15,905 bases of DNA from Pseudomonadota bacterium. GTDB lineage: Bacteria > Pseudomonadota > Gammaproteobacteria > Steroidobacterales > Steroidobacteraceae. Shown one piece after another: positions 1-6,953 of the stretch (its first letter is position 1; every line of letters starts with the position of its first letter). The notes beneath the pieces were generated by a model, which ran no database searches, was not told the DNA's origin, and saw nothing but the letters and a program-made list of their open reading frames with translations. The translations under genes and the position numbers were made by a program. Location of the stretch: assembly GCA_947454665.1 (NCBI GenBank), contig CANGMU010000032.1, positions 1 through 15,905 on the forward strand. Direction: 5' to 3'.

Positions 1-149
1 AGGAGTCGGACCTCGAGCCGCAGGCGGAAATCCACCTGCGCCCGGACCGTCGCGCGAAGTATGACGTCGTCGCGAATGTCCTCGCTTCGGCCCAGCGTCA
101 CCACATGGTCAAGATCGGTTTCGTGAACATCACGCAGTTCCGCGACTAA
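1..149 (+). CDS. exbD: ExbD/TolR-type biopolymer transport protein, C-terminal end (5' truncated by window edge)
   Basis: The open frame enters from the left edge (first full codon at 3) and ends with TAA at 147-149, leaving the last 48 residues. The fragment reads as the periplasmic C-terminal domain of ExbD: an IHLRPDRRAKYD block followed by a helix and the closing strand VKIGFVNITQF. This matches the family pattern of a strand with an acidic/basic turn, a helix, then 'k-x-GFV'. ExbD forms a proton-driven inner-membrane motor with ExbB that energises TonB-dependent outer-membrane transporters. Which ExbD/TolR paralog this is cannot be settled from 48 residues. The following secreted TPR genes favour a TonB rather than a Tol role. 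An intrinsic terminator lies 45 bases downstream. Confidence 0.85.
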   Translation, partial: ESDLEPQAEIHLRPDRRAKYDVVANVLASAQRHHMVKIGFVNITQFRD

Positions 150-194
150 CCGAAACGGACCTTCTGGAATCGGACTGCCCAAGGGTCCTACAAG

Positions 195-239
195 TGAATG
201 CCGCCGGCGCTTTGCAGCGTTAAGGCGGCATTCATTTTT
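195..239 (+). terminator. Rho-independent terminator after exbD
   Basis: A perfect 11-bp stem, TGAATGCCGCC (195-205) with GGCGGCATTCA (224-234), is followed directly by five T residues (235-239). The loop contains a second small stem, CGCT (208-211) with AGCG (216-219). This has the classical shape of an intrinsic terminator and should end most transcripts from the exbD operon. The downstream TPR genes then depend on read-through or on a promoter between about 235 and 300 that I could not identify. Confidence 0.85.
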
Positions 240-300
240 CTGGAAATACCTTCGATCCATGGCGCCTCACATCGGCGCTGAACAGCGAGCCAGTCAAGCC

Positions 301-1557
301 ATGAAAGCAATCGCTAAGAAGACTCTCTCCACCATCGCACTGTCAGTTGCGCTCGCGCTCGGCGCCGGCGCGGTGACCACCAGCTTCGCGGCCGAGGCAC
401 CGAAGCCGAGCGTCAGCAAGGCATCGATAAAGCCGATCTCCGAAGCCCAGAAGGCCATCAACGCGAAGAAGTTCGATGAGGCTGTGGCCAAGCTCAACGA
501 AGTGGATTCGATCGCGGCCCGGACGCCGTATGACATCTTCGCCGCTGCACAGCTGCGCGCTTTTGCCTTGGCGCAACTGGGCAAACAGACCGAGGCGCTG
601 CCGTTCTATGTTGCGCAGATCGACTCCGGCTTTCTGCCGCCGGAAGATGCGGCGCGCCTGTCGCGTGGCGTCACGCAGCTGTATTACGTGAACAAGGATT
701 TCCCCAAGGCCATCGAATGGGGACGGAAGACGCTGGATGCCGGCAACGGTGACGGCGAGACCTGGTTCTTCGTGGCCCATGCTCACTACCAGCAGAAGGA
801 TTTCGCTGGCGCAGCCAAGGTTGCCACCGAATACCTCTCGGCTGTCCAGAAGGCGGGTGAGAAGCCAAAGGAAAACCCGCTTCTCGTCCTGCTGCAGTCT
901 TCCTACCAGGTCAAAGACAACGCGAATACGGTCAAGGCCCTCGAACTGCTGGTGCAGCATTATCCGAAAACGGATTACTGGCGGGACCTGCTGGTCACCG
1001 TTCGTGACGGCAGCGGCCGTGGAGCCGGTTCTGATAACTACGTCTTCAACATGTATCGCCTGATGCGCGAGGCGGGCACGCTGCGCGAGAGCATCGATTT
1101 CCTGGAGATGGCTCAGCTGGCGATCTCGCAGGGTTCGCCCGGCGAGGCGAGCGACGCGCTGCGCAGGGGGCAGGCCGCCAATGCTTTCTCGACGGAGAGC
1201 GAGAAGGGCGCGGCGTCAAAGCTGCAGCAGACGGCCAAGGCACTGGAAGAGACCGACCGCGCCGGCCTTGCCAAGTTCGAGACAGAGGCCAAGGCCGCCA
1301 AGGCCGGCGAGGGCGACGTTCGCCTCGGTCAGGCGCTGCTCAGCTACGACCAGGCCGAGAAGGCCGTCGAATCGCTCCAGCGGGGCATTGCCAAGGGCTC
1401 GCTCCGTAATGCGGATGAAGCGCAGATCCTGCTCGGCATCGCGCTGCTCCACCAGGATCGCAAGGCCGATGCAGCGATGGCGTTCGCGGCGGTCAAGGGC
1501 ACCGATGCGCGAATTGCGACGCTGGCCCGCCTTTGGGGCTATTTCGCGCGCGGCTAA
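301..1557 (+). CDS. Secreted TPR-type repeat protein, first of two tandem paralogs
   Basis: The product has 418 residues from ATG 301. That start is chosen because it places MKAIAKK and a hydrophobic stretch (about 8-25) at the N terminus as a signal peptide, with likely cleavage near SFA|AEA (about residue 30). An in-frame ATG at 259 would put 14 polar residues ahead of it. The mature part is a helical-repeat array typical of TPR/Sel1-like solenoids: AQKAINAKKFDEAVAKL (about 49-65), NKDFPKAIEW (131-140) and YQQKDFAGAAKV (163-174). A C-terminal repeat pair has RGIAKGSL (361-368) and EAQILLGIALL (373-383). It is predicted to be periplasmic. The position after exbD suggests a scaffold or partner in TonB-dependent uptake, as TPR proteins accompany some TonB clusters such as the Vibrio TonB2 system. 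The exact function is unknown. The next gene is a clear paralog. Confidence 0.85.
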   Translation: MKAIAKKTLSTIALSVALALGAGAVTTSFAAEAPKPSVSKASIKPISEAQKAINAKKFDEAVAKLNEVDSIAARTPYDIFAAAQLRAFALAQLGKQTEALPFYVAQIDSGFLPPEDAARLSRGVTQLYYVNKDFPKAIEWGRKTLDAGNGDGETWFFVAHAHYQQKDFAGAAKVATEYLSAVQKAGEKPKENPLLVLLQSSYQVKDNANTVKALELLVQHYPKTDYWRDLLVTVRDGSGRGAGSDNYVFNMYRLMREAGTLRESIDFLEMAQLAISQGSPGEASDALRRGQAANAFSTESEKGAASKLQQTAKALEETDRAGLAKFETEAKAAKAGEGDVRLGQALLSYDQAEKAVESLQRGIAKGSLRNADEAQILLGIALLHQDRKADAAMAFAAVKGTDARIATLARLWGYFARG

Positions 1558-1587
1558 GACTGACCACGGTTCACGACAGGCTGGAAT

Positions 1588-1621
1588 CCCTGCGGATGTG
1601 TAAGATTCCGCGGGGTCTTTC
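1588..1621 (+). terminator. Weak hairpin with short T-rich tail between the two TPR genes
   Basis: CCCTGCGG (1588-1595) can pair with CCGCGGGG (1608-1615) through eight pairs, one of them G-U, with a 12-base loop. TCTTTC follows. An alternative stem, GGAATC (1583-1588) with GATTCC (1604-1609), would compete with it. It may be a weak terminator or attenuator, or a processing site that adjusts the ratio of the two paralogs. The tail is poor, so this is tentative. Confidence 0.35.
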
Positions 1622-1666
1622 GAAACAACAAATGTGACGAGCATTCATTCAGGGCAACACAACACC

Positions 1667-2893
1667 ATGACCAAGCATTCGTTCCATGCAGTGATCCTTG
1701 CCGTGGCGGTCGCCACGGGTGGGGCTTCGTTCACGTCCATTGCCGCGGCCGCTGCGCCGGCCATGAGCGCGGCTGTTGCCACGCCGCTGGACGCCGCCAA
1801 CAAGGCGATCAAGGCCAACAAGCTCGACGACGCGCTCGCGAAGCTGCGGGAAGCCGGTGCCGTGTCCGGCAAGACGCCGAGCGAAACGCACGTCATGAAC
1901 CAGTTGCTGAGCTTCGTGCTGCTGAAGCAGAACAAGTTCGCTGACGCTCTGCCGGTGCTTGAGCAGATGCTGGCGTCCGGCCAGGCGACATCCGCTGAAA
2001 AATCGACGATCAACAAGCAGCTGCTGGGCATCTACTCGGCGCAGAAAAACTACCCGAAGATGCTGGAGCTGGGCCAGGGCCTGATCAGCGCGGGCGCGGC
2101 CGACAATGCGACCTTCGGCGCCGTCGCCACGGCTTACGAAAAGACCGGCAAGCTTGGAGATGCGGTCAAGTTCGTGAAGAACCGTATCGATTCGGCCACC
2201 TCGGCCGGCAAGAAGCCGCCGGAAAACGAGCTGCTGCTGCTGCTGGATTACCAGCGCCGCCTGAAGGACGAAAAGGGCGCCGCCGAGACCTTCGAAAAGC
2301 TGGTCTCTTACTACCAGAAGGCCGACTACTGGGAAAACATCCTGCAGCCGGTCCTGAAGGCGCCGGGCAACTCGGACGCTGTCACGCTCAACGTCTATCG
2401 CCTGATGCGTAGCACGGGCGCACTCAAGCGCGCGACGGACCTCACGGAAATGGCGCAGCTGGCTACCGAAACCGGCGCCTCCGGCGAAGCCCTCGAGGTA
2501 CTTCAGAAGGCCATCTCGTCGAATGCGTTCAGCGAAGCGCGTGACAAGGACCGCAACGCCCGTCTGCTTGAATCGATCAAGAAGAAGGTTGCCGCGGACC
2601 AGGCGGGCCTGGCAAAGGCCGATGCCGATGCCAAGGCTGGCAAATCGGGTGATGCCGATGTGGCCGTGGGTCGCACTTACTATGGCCTTGCCCAGTACGA
2701 CAAGGCCACCGAGGCGCTCAAGCGCGGCATCGCCAAGGGCGGCCTGACCACTCCGGAAGAAGCGCAGACGCTGCTTGGTATCTCTCTCCTGCGCCAGAAG
2801 AAGGGTGGCGAAGCCGTCGCTGCCTTCAAGGCCGTCAAGGGCGATCCCAAGTACGTGAACATGGCGAGCTACTGGGCCATCCACGCCCGCTAA
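1667..2893 (+). CDS. Secreted TPR-type repeat protein, second tandem paralog
   Basis: The product has 408 residues from ATG 1667. A GTG at 1634 is in frame but would add a polar leader before the hydrophobic signal segment (about residues 7-30, ending in an alanine run), so ATG 1667 is preferred. It shares its order of motifs with the preceding gene: KAIKANKLDDALAKL (about 46-60), a DYW motif near 220, YRLMRSTGAL (244-253), EMAQLA (261-266), NAFS (286-289), then GLAKADADAKAGKSGD. The C-terminal block RGIAKGGL...EAQTLLGISLLRQKK (353-379) is also shared, followed by AFKAVKG (386-392). This is a tandem duplication that has since diverged. It is predicted to be a periplasmic helical-repeat protein tied to the upstream TonB/ExbBD system. 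I do not recognise a named family member. panD starts 19 bases after the stop, so it may be co-transcribed. Confidence 0.85.
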   Translation: MTKHSFHAVILAVAVATGGASFTSIAAAAAPAMSAAVATPLDAANKAIKANKLDDALAKLREAGAVSGKTPSETHVMNQLLSFVLLKQNKFADALPVLEQMLASGQATSAEKSTINKQLLGIYSAQKNYPKMLELGQGLISAGAADNATFGAVATAYEKTGKLGDAVKFVKNRIDSATSAGKKPPENELLLLLDYQRRLKDEKGAAETFEKLVSYYQKADYWENILQPVLKAPGNSDAVTLNVYRLMRSTGALKRATDLTEMAQLATETGASGEALEVLQKAISSNAFSEARDKDRNARLLESIKKKVAADQAGLAKADADAKAGKSGDADVAVGRTYYGLAQYDKATEALKRGIAKGGLTTPEEAQTLLGISLLRQKKGGEAVAAFKAVKGDPKYVNMASYWAIHAR

Positions 2894-2912
2894 AGGCGCA
2901 AGGCAGGCTCCC

Positions 2913-3386
2913 GTGGCGCGCACACCGCGTCTCGAGGACTTCGCCCGCATCGAGGTCGTGCGCGCCAAGCTGCACGGCCTCCATGTGACGGGTGCGGACC
3001 TCGACTACCATGGCTCCATCACGCTGGATCCCGACCACTGCGACGCCGTCGGCCTCTTGCCCATGGAGTTCGTGGAGGTCTGGAACAAGCATTCCGGGGC
3101 CCGTCTGCAGACCTACGTCATCCACGGCAAACGCGGCTCACGCTGCTGCGTGCTGAATGGCGCCGCGGCGCGGACCTGCCAGAGGGGTGACGCGGTCATC
3201 ATCGTGGCCAAGGTGCTGCTGCCGATGGACCAGGCGGGTTTGCCAAGGCCACGCGTGGCCATTTTCGACCAGGACAACCACATCACGGACTTGCTTGAAT
3301 ACCGGGCGGGACGCGACGACGCCGGCCGACCGACATTCAGGACCGTGAAACTGCGCGCGATGCGCACGAGGAAGAAGCAGCGATGA
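2913..3386 (+). CDS. panD: Aspartate 1-decarboxylase (pyruvoyl-dependent), extended at both ends
   Basis: PanD converts L-aspartate to beta-alanine for pantothenate and coenzyme A synthesis in the cytosol. The 157-residue product aligns with the family from RAKLHGLHVTGADLDYHGS onward. The proenzyme self-cleavage site is G34-S35, where Ser35 becomes the pyruvoyl group. K19, R64, T67, Y68 and N82 (LNGAAA) match E. coli Lys9, Arg54, Thr57, Tyr58 and Asn72, so the site looks intact. The usual length is about 126 residues. Here there are about 10 extra residues at the N terminus and about 20-30 at the C terminus, ending in a basic tail rich in Lys/Arg. The start is GTG 2913, with a purine-rich AAGGCAGG upstream; no in-frame ATG precedes K19. 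panB and panC are not adjacent. The stop overlaps the peroxiredoxin start (ATGA), indicating translational coupling. Confidence 0.9.
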   Translation: MARTPRLEDFARIEVVRAKLHGLHVTGADLDYHGSITLDPDHCDAVGLLPMEFVEVWNKHSGARLQTYVIHGKRGSRCCVLNGAAARTCQRGDAVIIVAKVLLPMDQAGLPRPRVAIFDQDNHITDLLEYRAGRDDAGRPTFRTVKLRAMRTRKKQR

Positions 3387-3865
3387 GCATCCAGATTGGC
3401 GAACACCTGCCGGCAGGCACGTTCAAGACGGCGACAGCGGATGGCCTGAAGGACATGACAACGTCCGAACTGTTCGATGGCAAGACCGTCGTGCTGTTCG
3501 CGGTGCCGGGTGCATTCACCCCGACCTGCGACGCGAAGCACCTGCCGGGTTACATCGAGCAGATCGAAGCCTTCCGCGCGAAGGGCGTGGCCACCGTGGC
3601 CTGCATGGCCGTCAACGACGTGTTCGTCATGAAGGCCTGGGGCAAGGCCTCGGGCGCGGACGGCAAGGTGTTGATGCTGGCGGACGGCAATGGCGATTAC
3701 ACGCGCGCGCTCGGCCTCGAGCTCGACGCGACGGGTTTCGGCATGGGCAAGCGCTCGCAACGCTTTGCGCTCGTCGTGAAGGACGGCGTGGCGACGCAGG
3801 TCAACGTGGAATCCGGTGGAGAGTTCAAGGTCTCCGCTGCCGAGTACGTGCTCGCGCAGCTGTAA
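3383..3865 (+). CDS. Peroxiredoxin, Prx5 type (thiol peroxidase)
   Basis: The 160-residue product reduces hydrogen peroxide and alkyl hydroperoxides using a peroxidatic cysteine. The active-site motif VPGAFTPTCDAKHLPGY puts the peroxidatic Cys at residue 49, with Thr46 and Pro42 of the conserved PxxxTxxC pattern. GFGMGKRSQRFALVV (about 118-132) supplies the conserved arginine region. The length is normal for a bacterial Prx5 without a fused glutaredoxin domain. The only other cysteine is Cys74 in the hydrophobic strand TVACMAV, so the enzyme is probably one-Cys or uses external glutathione/glutaredoxin. It has no signal peptide, so it is cytosolic. ATG 3383 overlaps the panD stop by 4 bases and has a GAGGAAGAAG purine run upstream. 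A strong hairpin follows at 3876-3909. Confidence 0.93.
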   Translation: MSIQIGEHLPAGTFKTATADGLKDMTTSELFDGKTVVLFAVPGAFTPTCDAKHLPGYIEQIEAFRAKGVATVACMAVNDVFVMKAWGKASGADGKVLMLADGNGDYTRALGLELDATGFGMGKRSQRFALVVKDGVATQVNVESGGEFKVSAAEYVLAQL

Positions 3866-3875
3866 AGACTGCGCG

Positions 3876-3909
3876 GCAGCCAGGCCGCCCCGATCGGGGC
3901 GGCGGCTGC
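3876..3909. terminator. Bidirectional GC-rich hairpin between the peroxiredoxin and etfA genes
   Basis: A perfect 20-base palindrome lies at 3884-3903 (GCCGCCCC, central GATC, GGGGCGGC). It is lengthened by GCAGCC (3876-3881) pairing with GGCTGC (3904-3909) around a two-base bulge. It sits in the 45-base gap between two convergent genes, the usual place for a shared terminator. Neither side has a real T tract, so termination may be Rho-assisted, or the structure may mainly protect 3' ends. Confidence 0.55.
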
Positions 3910-3910
3910 T

Positions 3911-4864
3911 TCAGCCCGCCGCGAGGCGGGCCTTCAATTCCGGCACGATCGCGAACAGGTCGCCGACCAATCCCAGATCCGCAGATTCGAAAATCGGCGC
4001 GTCGGCATCCTTGTTGATCGCGACGATCGTCTTAGCATCCTTGATGCCGGTCATGTGCTGGATGGCGCCGGAAATGCCCAGCGCGATGTAAAGGTCAGGC
4101 GCAATGATCTTGCCCGTCTGTCCCACCTGCAGTTCGTTCGGCGCATAGCCCGAATCGACGGCGGCGCGCGATGCGCCAACGGCCGCGCCGATCGAATCGG
4201 CGAAGTCATACACCAGCTTGAACTGCTCTTCGCTGCCGAGGGCACGGCCACCGGATACGACGCGCCGCGCGGTCTGCAGGTCCGGGCGATCCGAGCCCGC
4301 GGAGACCAGGGCAACGAAGCGAACGTAGGCCGGCAGGACAACATCCAAGGACACAGCCTCGACGGCCGCGCTGCCACCGTTCGCGGCGGTATCAAAGGAT
4401 GCCGTGCGCACCGTGCCCACGACCAGTGGCTCTTCAGACACGTCGATGGTGATGATCACGTTGCCGGCATAGATCGGACGACGGAAGACCTTCGGAGCCT
4501 CCACGGCCATGATGTCGCTGACCTGCGGCACGTCCAGCAGCGCGGCGACGCGCGGCATGAGGTCCTTGCCGAAGGTCGTCGACGGTCCGAAGACATGCGT
4601 AAACGCTTCCTTGCGGGCGAGGGCGGCAAGCTGCGGGGCCAGCACCGTAGCCAGGGGCTGCGCGTTCGCGGCGTCGTCCACCGTCCAGACGCGCGCGACA
4701 CCAGCAAGCTGCGCGGCAGCCTGCGCAATGGCGCCGATGTTCTGGCCCAGAACGGCCACTGTCACGGCGGCGCCGGAGATACCTGCGGCGCAGGCCACGC
4801 ACTTGGCGGTGGAGGGGTTCAACTGCCGGCCATCGTGCTCGGCAACGATCAGGATCTGGCTCAT
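3911..4864 (-). CDS. etfA: Electron transfer flavoprotein alpha subunit
   Basis: EtfA is the FAD-carrying subunit of the EtfAB heterodimer. It takes electrons from acyl-CoA and related dehydrogenases and passes them to ETF:quinone oxidoreductase. The 317-residue product has the N-terminal alpha/beta domain (MSQILIVAEHDG, then the strand-loop GPSTTFGKDLMPRVAALLD at about 93-111). The C-terminal FAD domain has SGGRALGS (204-211), VGASRAAVDSG (229-239), QVGQTGKIIAPDLYIA (246-261) and the family signature LGISGAIQHMTGIKDAKTIVAINKD (from about 262). All FAD-contact blocks are present. The ATG shares its A with the etfB stop (TGATG), so translation is coupled. The short distance to the 3876-3909 hairpin suggests that this is the last gene of the operon. 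The ETF:quinone oxidoreductase gene is not in the window. Confidence 0.97.
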   Translation of the reverse strand: MSQILIVAEHDGRQLNPSTAKCVACAAGISGAAVTVAVLGQNIGAIAQAAAQLAGVARVWTVDDAANAQPLATVLAPQLAALARKEAFTHVFGPSTTFGKDLMPRVAALLDVPQVSDIMAVEAPKVFRRPIYAGNVIITIDVSEEPLVVGTVRTASFDTAANGGSAAVEAVSLDVVLPAYVRFVALVSAGSDRPDLQTARRVVSGGRALGSEEQFKLVYDFADSIGAAVGASRAAVDSGYAPNELQVGQTGKIIAPDLYIALGISGAIQHMTGIKDAKTIVAINKDADAPIFESADLGLVGDLFAIVPELKARLAAG

Positions 4865-5613
4865 CAGACGAGTCCCCGCTGCTTGAGCTGTTCGACGAGT
4901 TCGGCAACGTCCTTGACGACAACGCCCTTCTGGCGGACCGGCGGCGCCTCGAAACGCAGCGCCTTCACGCGCGGCCGAGGCGTCACGCCAAGATCCGCCG
5001 GCGCGAGCGTCTCAAGCGGCTTCTTCTTCGCCTTCATGATGTCCGGCAGCTTCACATAGCGGGGCTCGTTCAGGCGCAGGTCAACGGTGACCACGGCGGG
5101 GAGGTCGATTTCGAGTGTCTCGAGGCCGGCATCCACTTCACGCGTCACGCGAGCCACGTCGCCGCTGAGCTCGACCTTCGACGCGAAGGTGGCCTGCGGA
5201 CGGTCCCACAACGCAGCCAGCATCTGGCCGGTCTGGTTCGCGTCATCGTCGATCGCCTGCTTGCCCATCATCACGATGAAGGGCTGTTCGCGCTGGGCAA
5301 GGGCGAGGAAAATTCGCGCGGCATCCAGCGGCTGCACGTGGGCGTCGGTCTGCACGAGCACGGCGCGGTCTGCGCCCATGGCCAGCGCGGTGCGCAGTTG
5401 CGCCTGTGCATCAGCCACGCCGATGCTGGCGACGACGACTTCGTCTGCTTCACCGCGTTCCTTGATCCGGAGGGCCTCTTCGAGCGCGATTTCGTCGAAG
5501 GGGTTGATGCTCATCTTGGCGCCTTCGGTCGCGACACCGTTGCCATCCGGCCTGGGCCGGACGCGGACGTTGTAGTCAACCACGCGCTTGATACCAACAA
5601 GGATGCGTTTCAT
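4864..5613 (-). CDS. etfB: Electron transfer flavoprotein beta subunit
   Basis: EtfB is the AMP-binding partner of EtfA and carries the loop that docks on acyl-CoA dehydrogenases. The 249-residue product starts MKRILVGIKRVVDYNVRVR. It has SINPFDEIALEEALR (about 35-49), the nucleotide-binding GKQAIDDDANQTGQ (117-130) and the recognition loop LRLNEPRYVKLPDIMKAKKK (179-198). That loop matches the mitochondrial and housekeeping bacterial type rather than the bifurcating or nitrogen-fixation (Fix) type. ATG 5613 is chosen because it matches the usual N terminus. An in-frame ATG at 5631 adds only six residues and contains GGAG, which can serve as the ribosome site for 5613. It is the first gene of the etfBA unit, divergent from alaA. 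Confidence 0.96.
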   Translation of the reverse strand: MKRILVGIKRVVDYNVRVRPRPDGNGVATEGAKMSINPFDEIALEEALRIKERGEADEVVVASIGVADAQAQLRTALAMGADRAVLVQTDAHVQPLDAARIFLALAQREQPFIVMMGKQAIDDDANQTGQMLAALWDRPQATFASKVELSGDVARVTREVDAGLETLEIDLPAVVTVDLRLNEPRYVKLPDIMKAKKKPLETLAPADLGVTPRPRVKALRFEAPPVRQKGVVVKDVAELVEQLKQRGLV

Positions 5614-5663
5614 CGCGTCAGGACACTCCAAACCCTTGAATGCAGATCCGTTTGGGCGCGCGG

Positions 5664-5669
5664 AGTATA
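5664..5669 (-). promoter_or_regulatory. Candidate -10 element for the etfBA operon
   Basis: The minus strand reads TATACT, a 5-of-6 match to the sigma-70 -10 box, about 51 bases before the etfB start codon. It stands out in a GC-rich 91-base divergent spacer. No good -35 hexamer is found 16-18 bases upstream, so the promoter would be weak or activator-dependent. The core GTATAC is itself palindromic, so a plus-strand use for alaA cannot be excluded. Confidence 0.4.
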
Positions 5670-5704
5670 CGCAAACCGGGCCCAGCCGCTAGACTCCGGG
5701 GGCT

Positions 5705-6946
5705 ATGAAGAACGAATCCCGCATCCGCCCCAGCGACACGACCAAGAACGTCCGTTACGAGATCCGCGGCTCCCTGGCCCGACGCGCACTGGAACTGGAA
5801 CGACTCGGCTACGAGATCGTATCGCTGAACATCGGCAATCCGGGCGCCTTTGGCTTTAGAACGCCGGAGATCCTGCGCCTTGCGATGATCGAGAACCTGC
5901 CTCAGGCCGAAGGCTACACGCACCAGAAGGGCATCTTCGCGGCGCGCGAAGCTGTTGTGCTGCAGCAACAGGAGCGGGGCGTGAAGGGCGTGGGCGTCGA
6001 GGAGGTGTTCATCGGCAATGGCGTCAGCGAACTGATCGACCTGAGCCTGCGGGCGCTGCTGAACAGCGGCGACGAGGTGCTGGTTCCGGCGCCGGATTAC
6101 CCGCTCTGGACGGCCGCGGTCACGCTGAACGGCGGCAAGCCCGTCCACTATCCCTGCCGACCGGAAAACAATTTCTTCCCGGACCCGGAAGAGGTCGAGC
6201 GACTGATCACGCCGCGTACCCGCGCGATCGTCGTCATCAACCCGAACAATCCGACCGGCGCGGTCTATCCGCGCGAGATCCTCGAACGCCTCGCACGCAT
6301 CGCCGAGAAGCACCAGGTGGTGGTGTTCAGCGACGAGATCTACGACGGCATCACCTACGACGATGTGAAAACGGTGTCGATGGCCACGCTCGTCAACGAC
6401 ACGCTCTGCGCGACGATGTCGGGCCTGTCGAAGATCTACCGCGCCTGTGGCTATCGCGTGGGATGGGTGAGCTTCTCTGGCGCCACGCACCGGGCGGGCG
6501 AATACCTCGCCGCACTGGAGCTGCTGTCTTCACTGCGACTGTGCAGCAACGTGCCAGCGCAGTACGCGGTGCAGAGTGCGCTGGGCGGCCACCAGAGCAT
6601 CAAGGAACTCACGCAACCCGGCGGCCGCTTGTATGAGTCGCGCAAGGCGATCATCGACAGTGTCGCCGCCAGCAAATACCTTCGGCTCGCTCGCCCAGAT
6701 GGCGCTTTGTATGCCTTCGTCGAGGTGAAGCCGGAAGCGATCCCGCATTTCGTGGACAGCCAGTTCGCGCTGGAACTTCTGGAACAGCGGCATGTGCTGA
6801 TCACGCCGGGCGTGAGTTTCAACGTGCCTTACCGCAACCACTTCCGGATCACGAACCTGCCGGACTCGCAGACTCTGAAACAGGTGTTCGCGAAAATCGA
6901 AGCGCAGTTGGATGATTACGCAGCCAAGGGCGACGGCGCGAAATAG
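5705..6946 (+). CDS. alaA: Alanine aminotransferase, AlaA type (PLP fold type I)
   Basis: The 413-residue product transfers the amino group between glutamate and pyruvate, giving alanine. It matches the E. coli AlaA (YfbQ) pattern along its length: YEIRGSLARRALELERLG (about 18-35), LNIGNPGAFGF (41-51), IGNGVSELI (103-111), LLNSGDEVLVPAPDYPLWTAAV (from 118), INPNNPTGAVY (178-188) and VVFSDEIYDGITYDD (from 206). The PLP-binding Lys243 is in SGLSKIYRACGYRVGW, and NVPAQYAVQSALGG lies at 282-295. Active-site Asn181, Asp210, Tyr213 and Lys243 are all present. ATG 5705 has only a weak upstream ribosome site. The gene is divergent from etfB and convergent with gspN, with a 7-base gap. A broader aspartate aminotransferase role is less likely because the conserved blocks are those of AlaA. 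Confidence 0.9.
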   Translation: MKNESRIRPSDTTKNVRYEIRGSLARRALELERLGYEIVSLNIGNPGAFGFRTPEILRLAMIENLPQAEGYTHQKGIFAAREAVVLQQQERGVKGVGVEEVFIGNGVSELIDLSLRALLNSGDEVLVPAPDYPLWTAAVTLNGGKPVHYPCRPENNFFPDPEEVERLITPRTRAIVVINPNNPTGAVYPREILERLARIAEKHQVVVFSDEIYDGITYDDVKTVSMATLVNDTLCATMSGLSKIYRACGYRVGWVSFSGATHRAGEYLAALELLSSLRLCSNVPAQYAVQSALGGHQSIKELTQPGGRLYESRKAIIDSVAASKYLRLARPDGALYAFVEVKPEAIPHFVDSQFALELLEQRHVLITPGVSFNVPYRNHFRITNLPDSQTLKQVFAKIEAQLDDYAAKGDGAK

Positions 6947-6953
6947 GCGCAGC

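Noticed and set aside
259..300. Upstream ATG for the first TPR gene
   Set aside because: It would put 14 polar residues before a good signal peptide, so the ATG at 301 fits secretion better.
1649..2968. A 439-codon minus-strand frame over the second TPR gene, and similar minus frames over the first
   Set aside because: The plus-strand frames have signal peptides, shared paralog motifs and helical repeats. The antisense frames have no recognisable domain and extend through intergenic sequence.
4055..5059. A 334-codon plus-strand frame opposite etfA/etfB
   Set aside because: The minus strand encodes full-length EtfA and EtfB with all signatures; this is a shadow frame.
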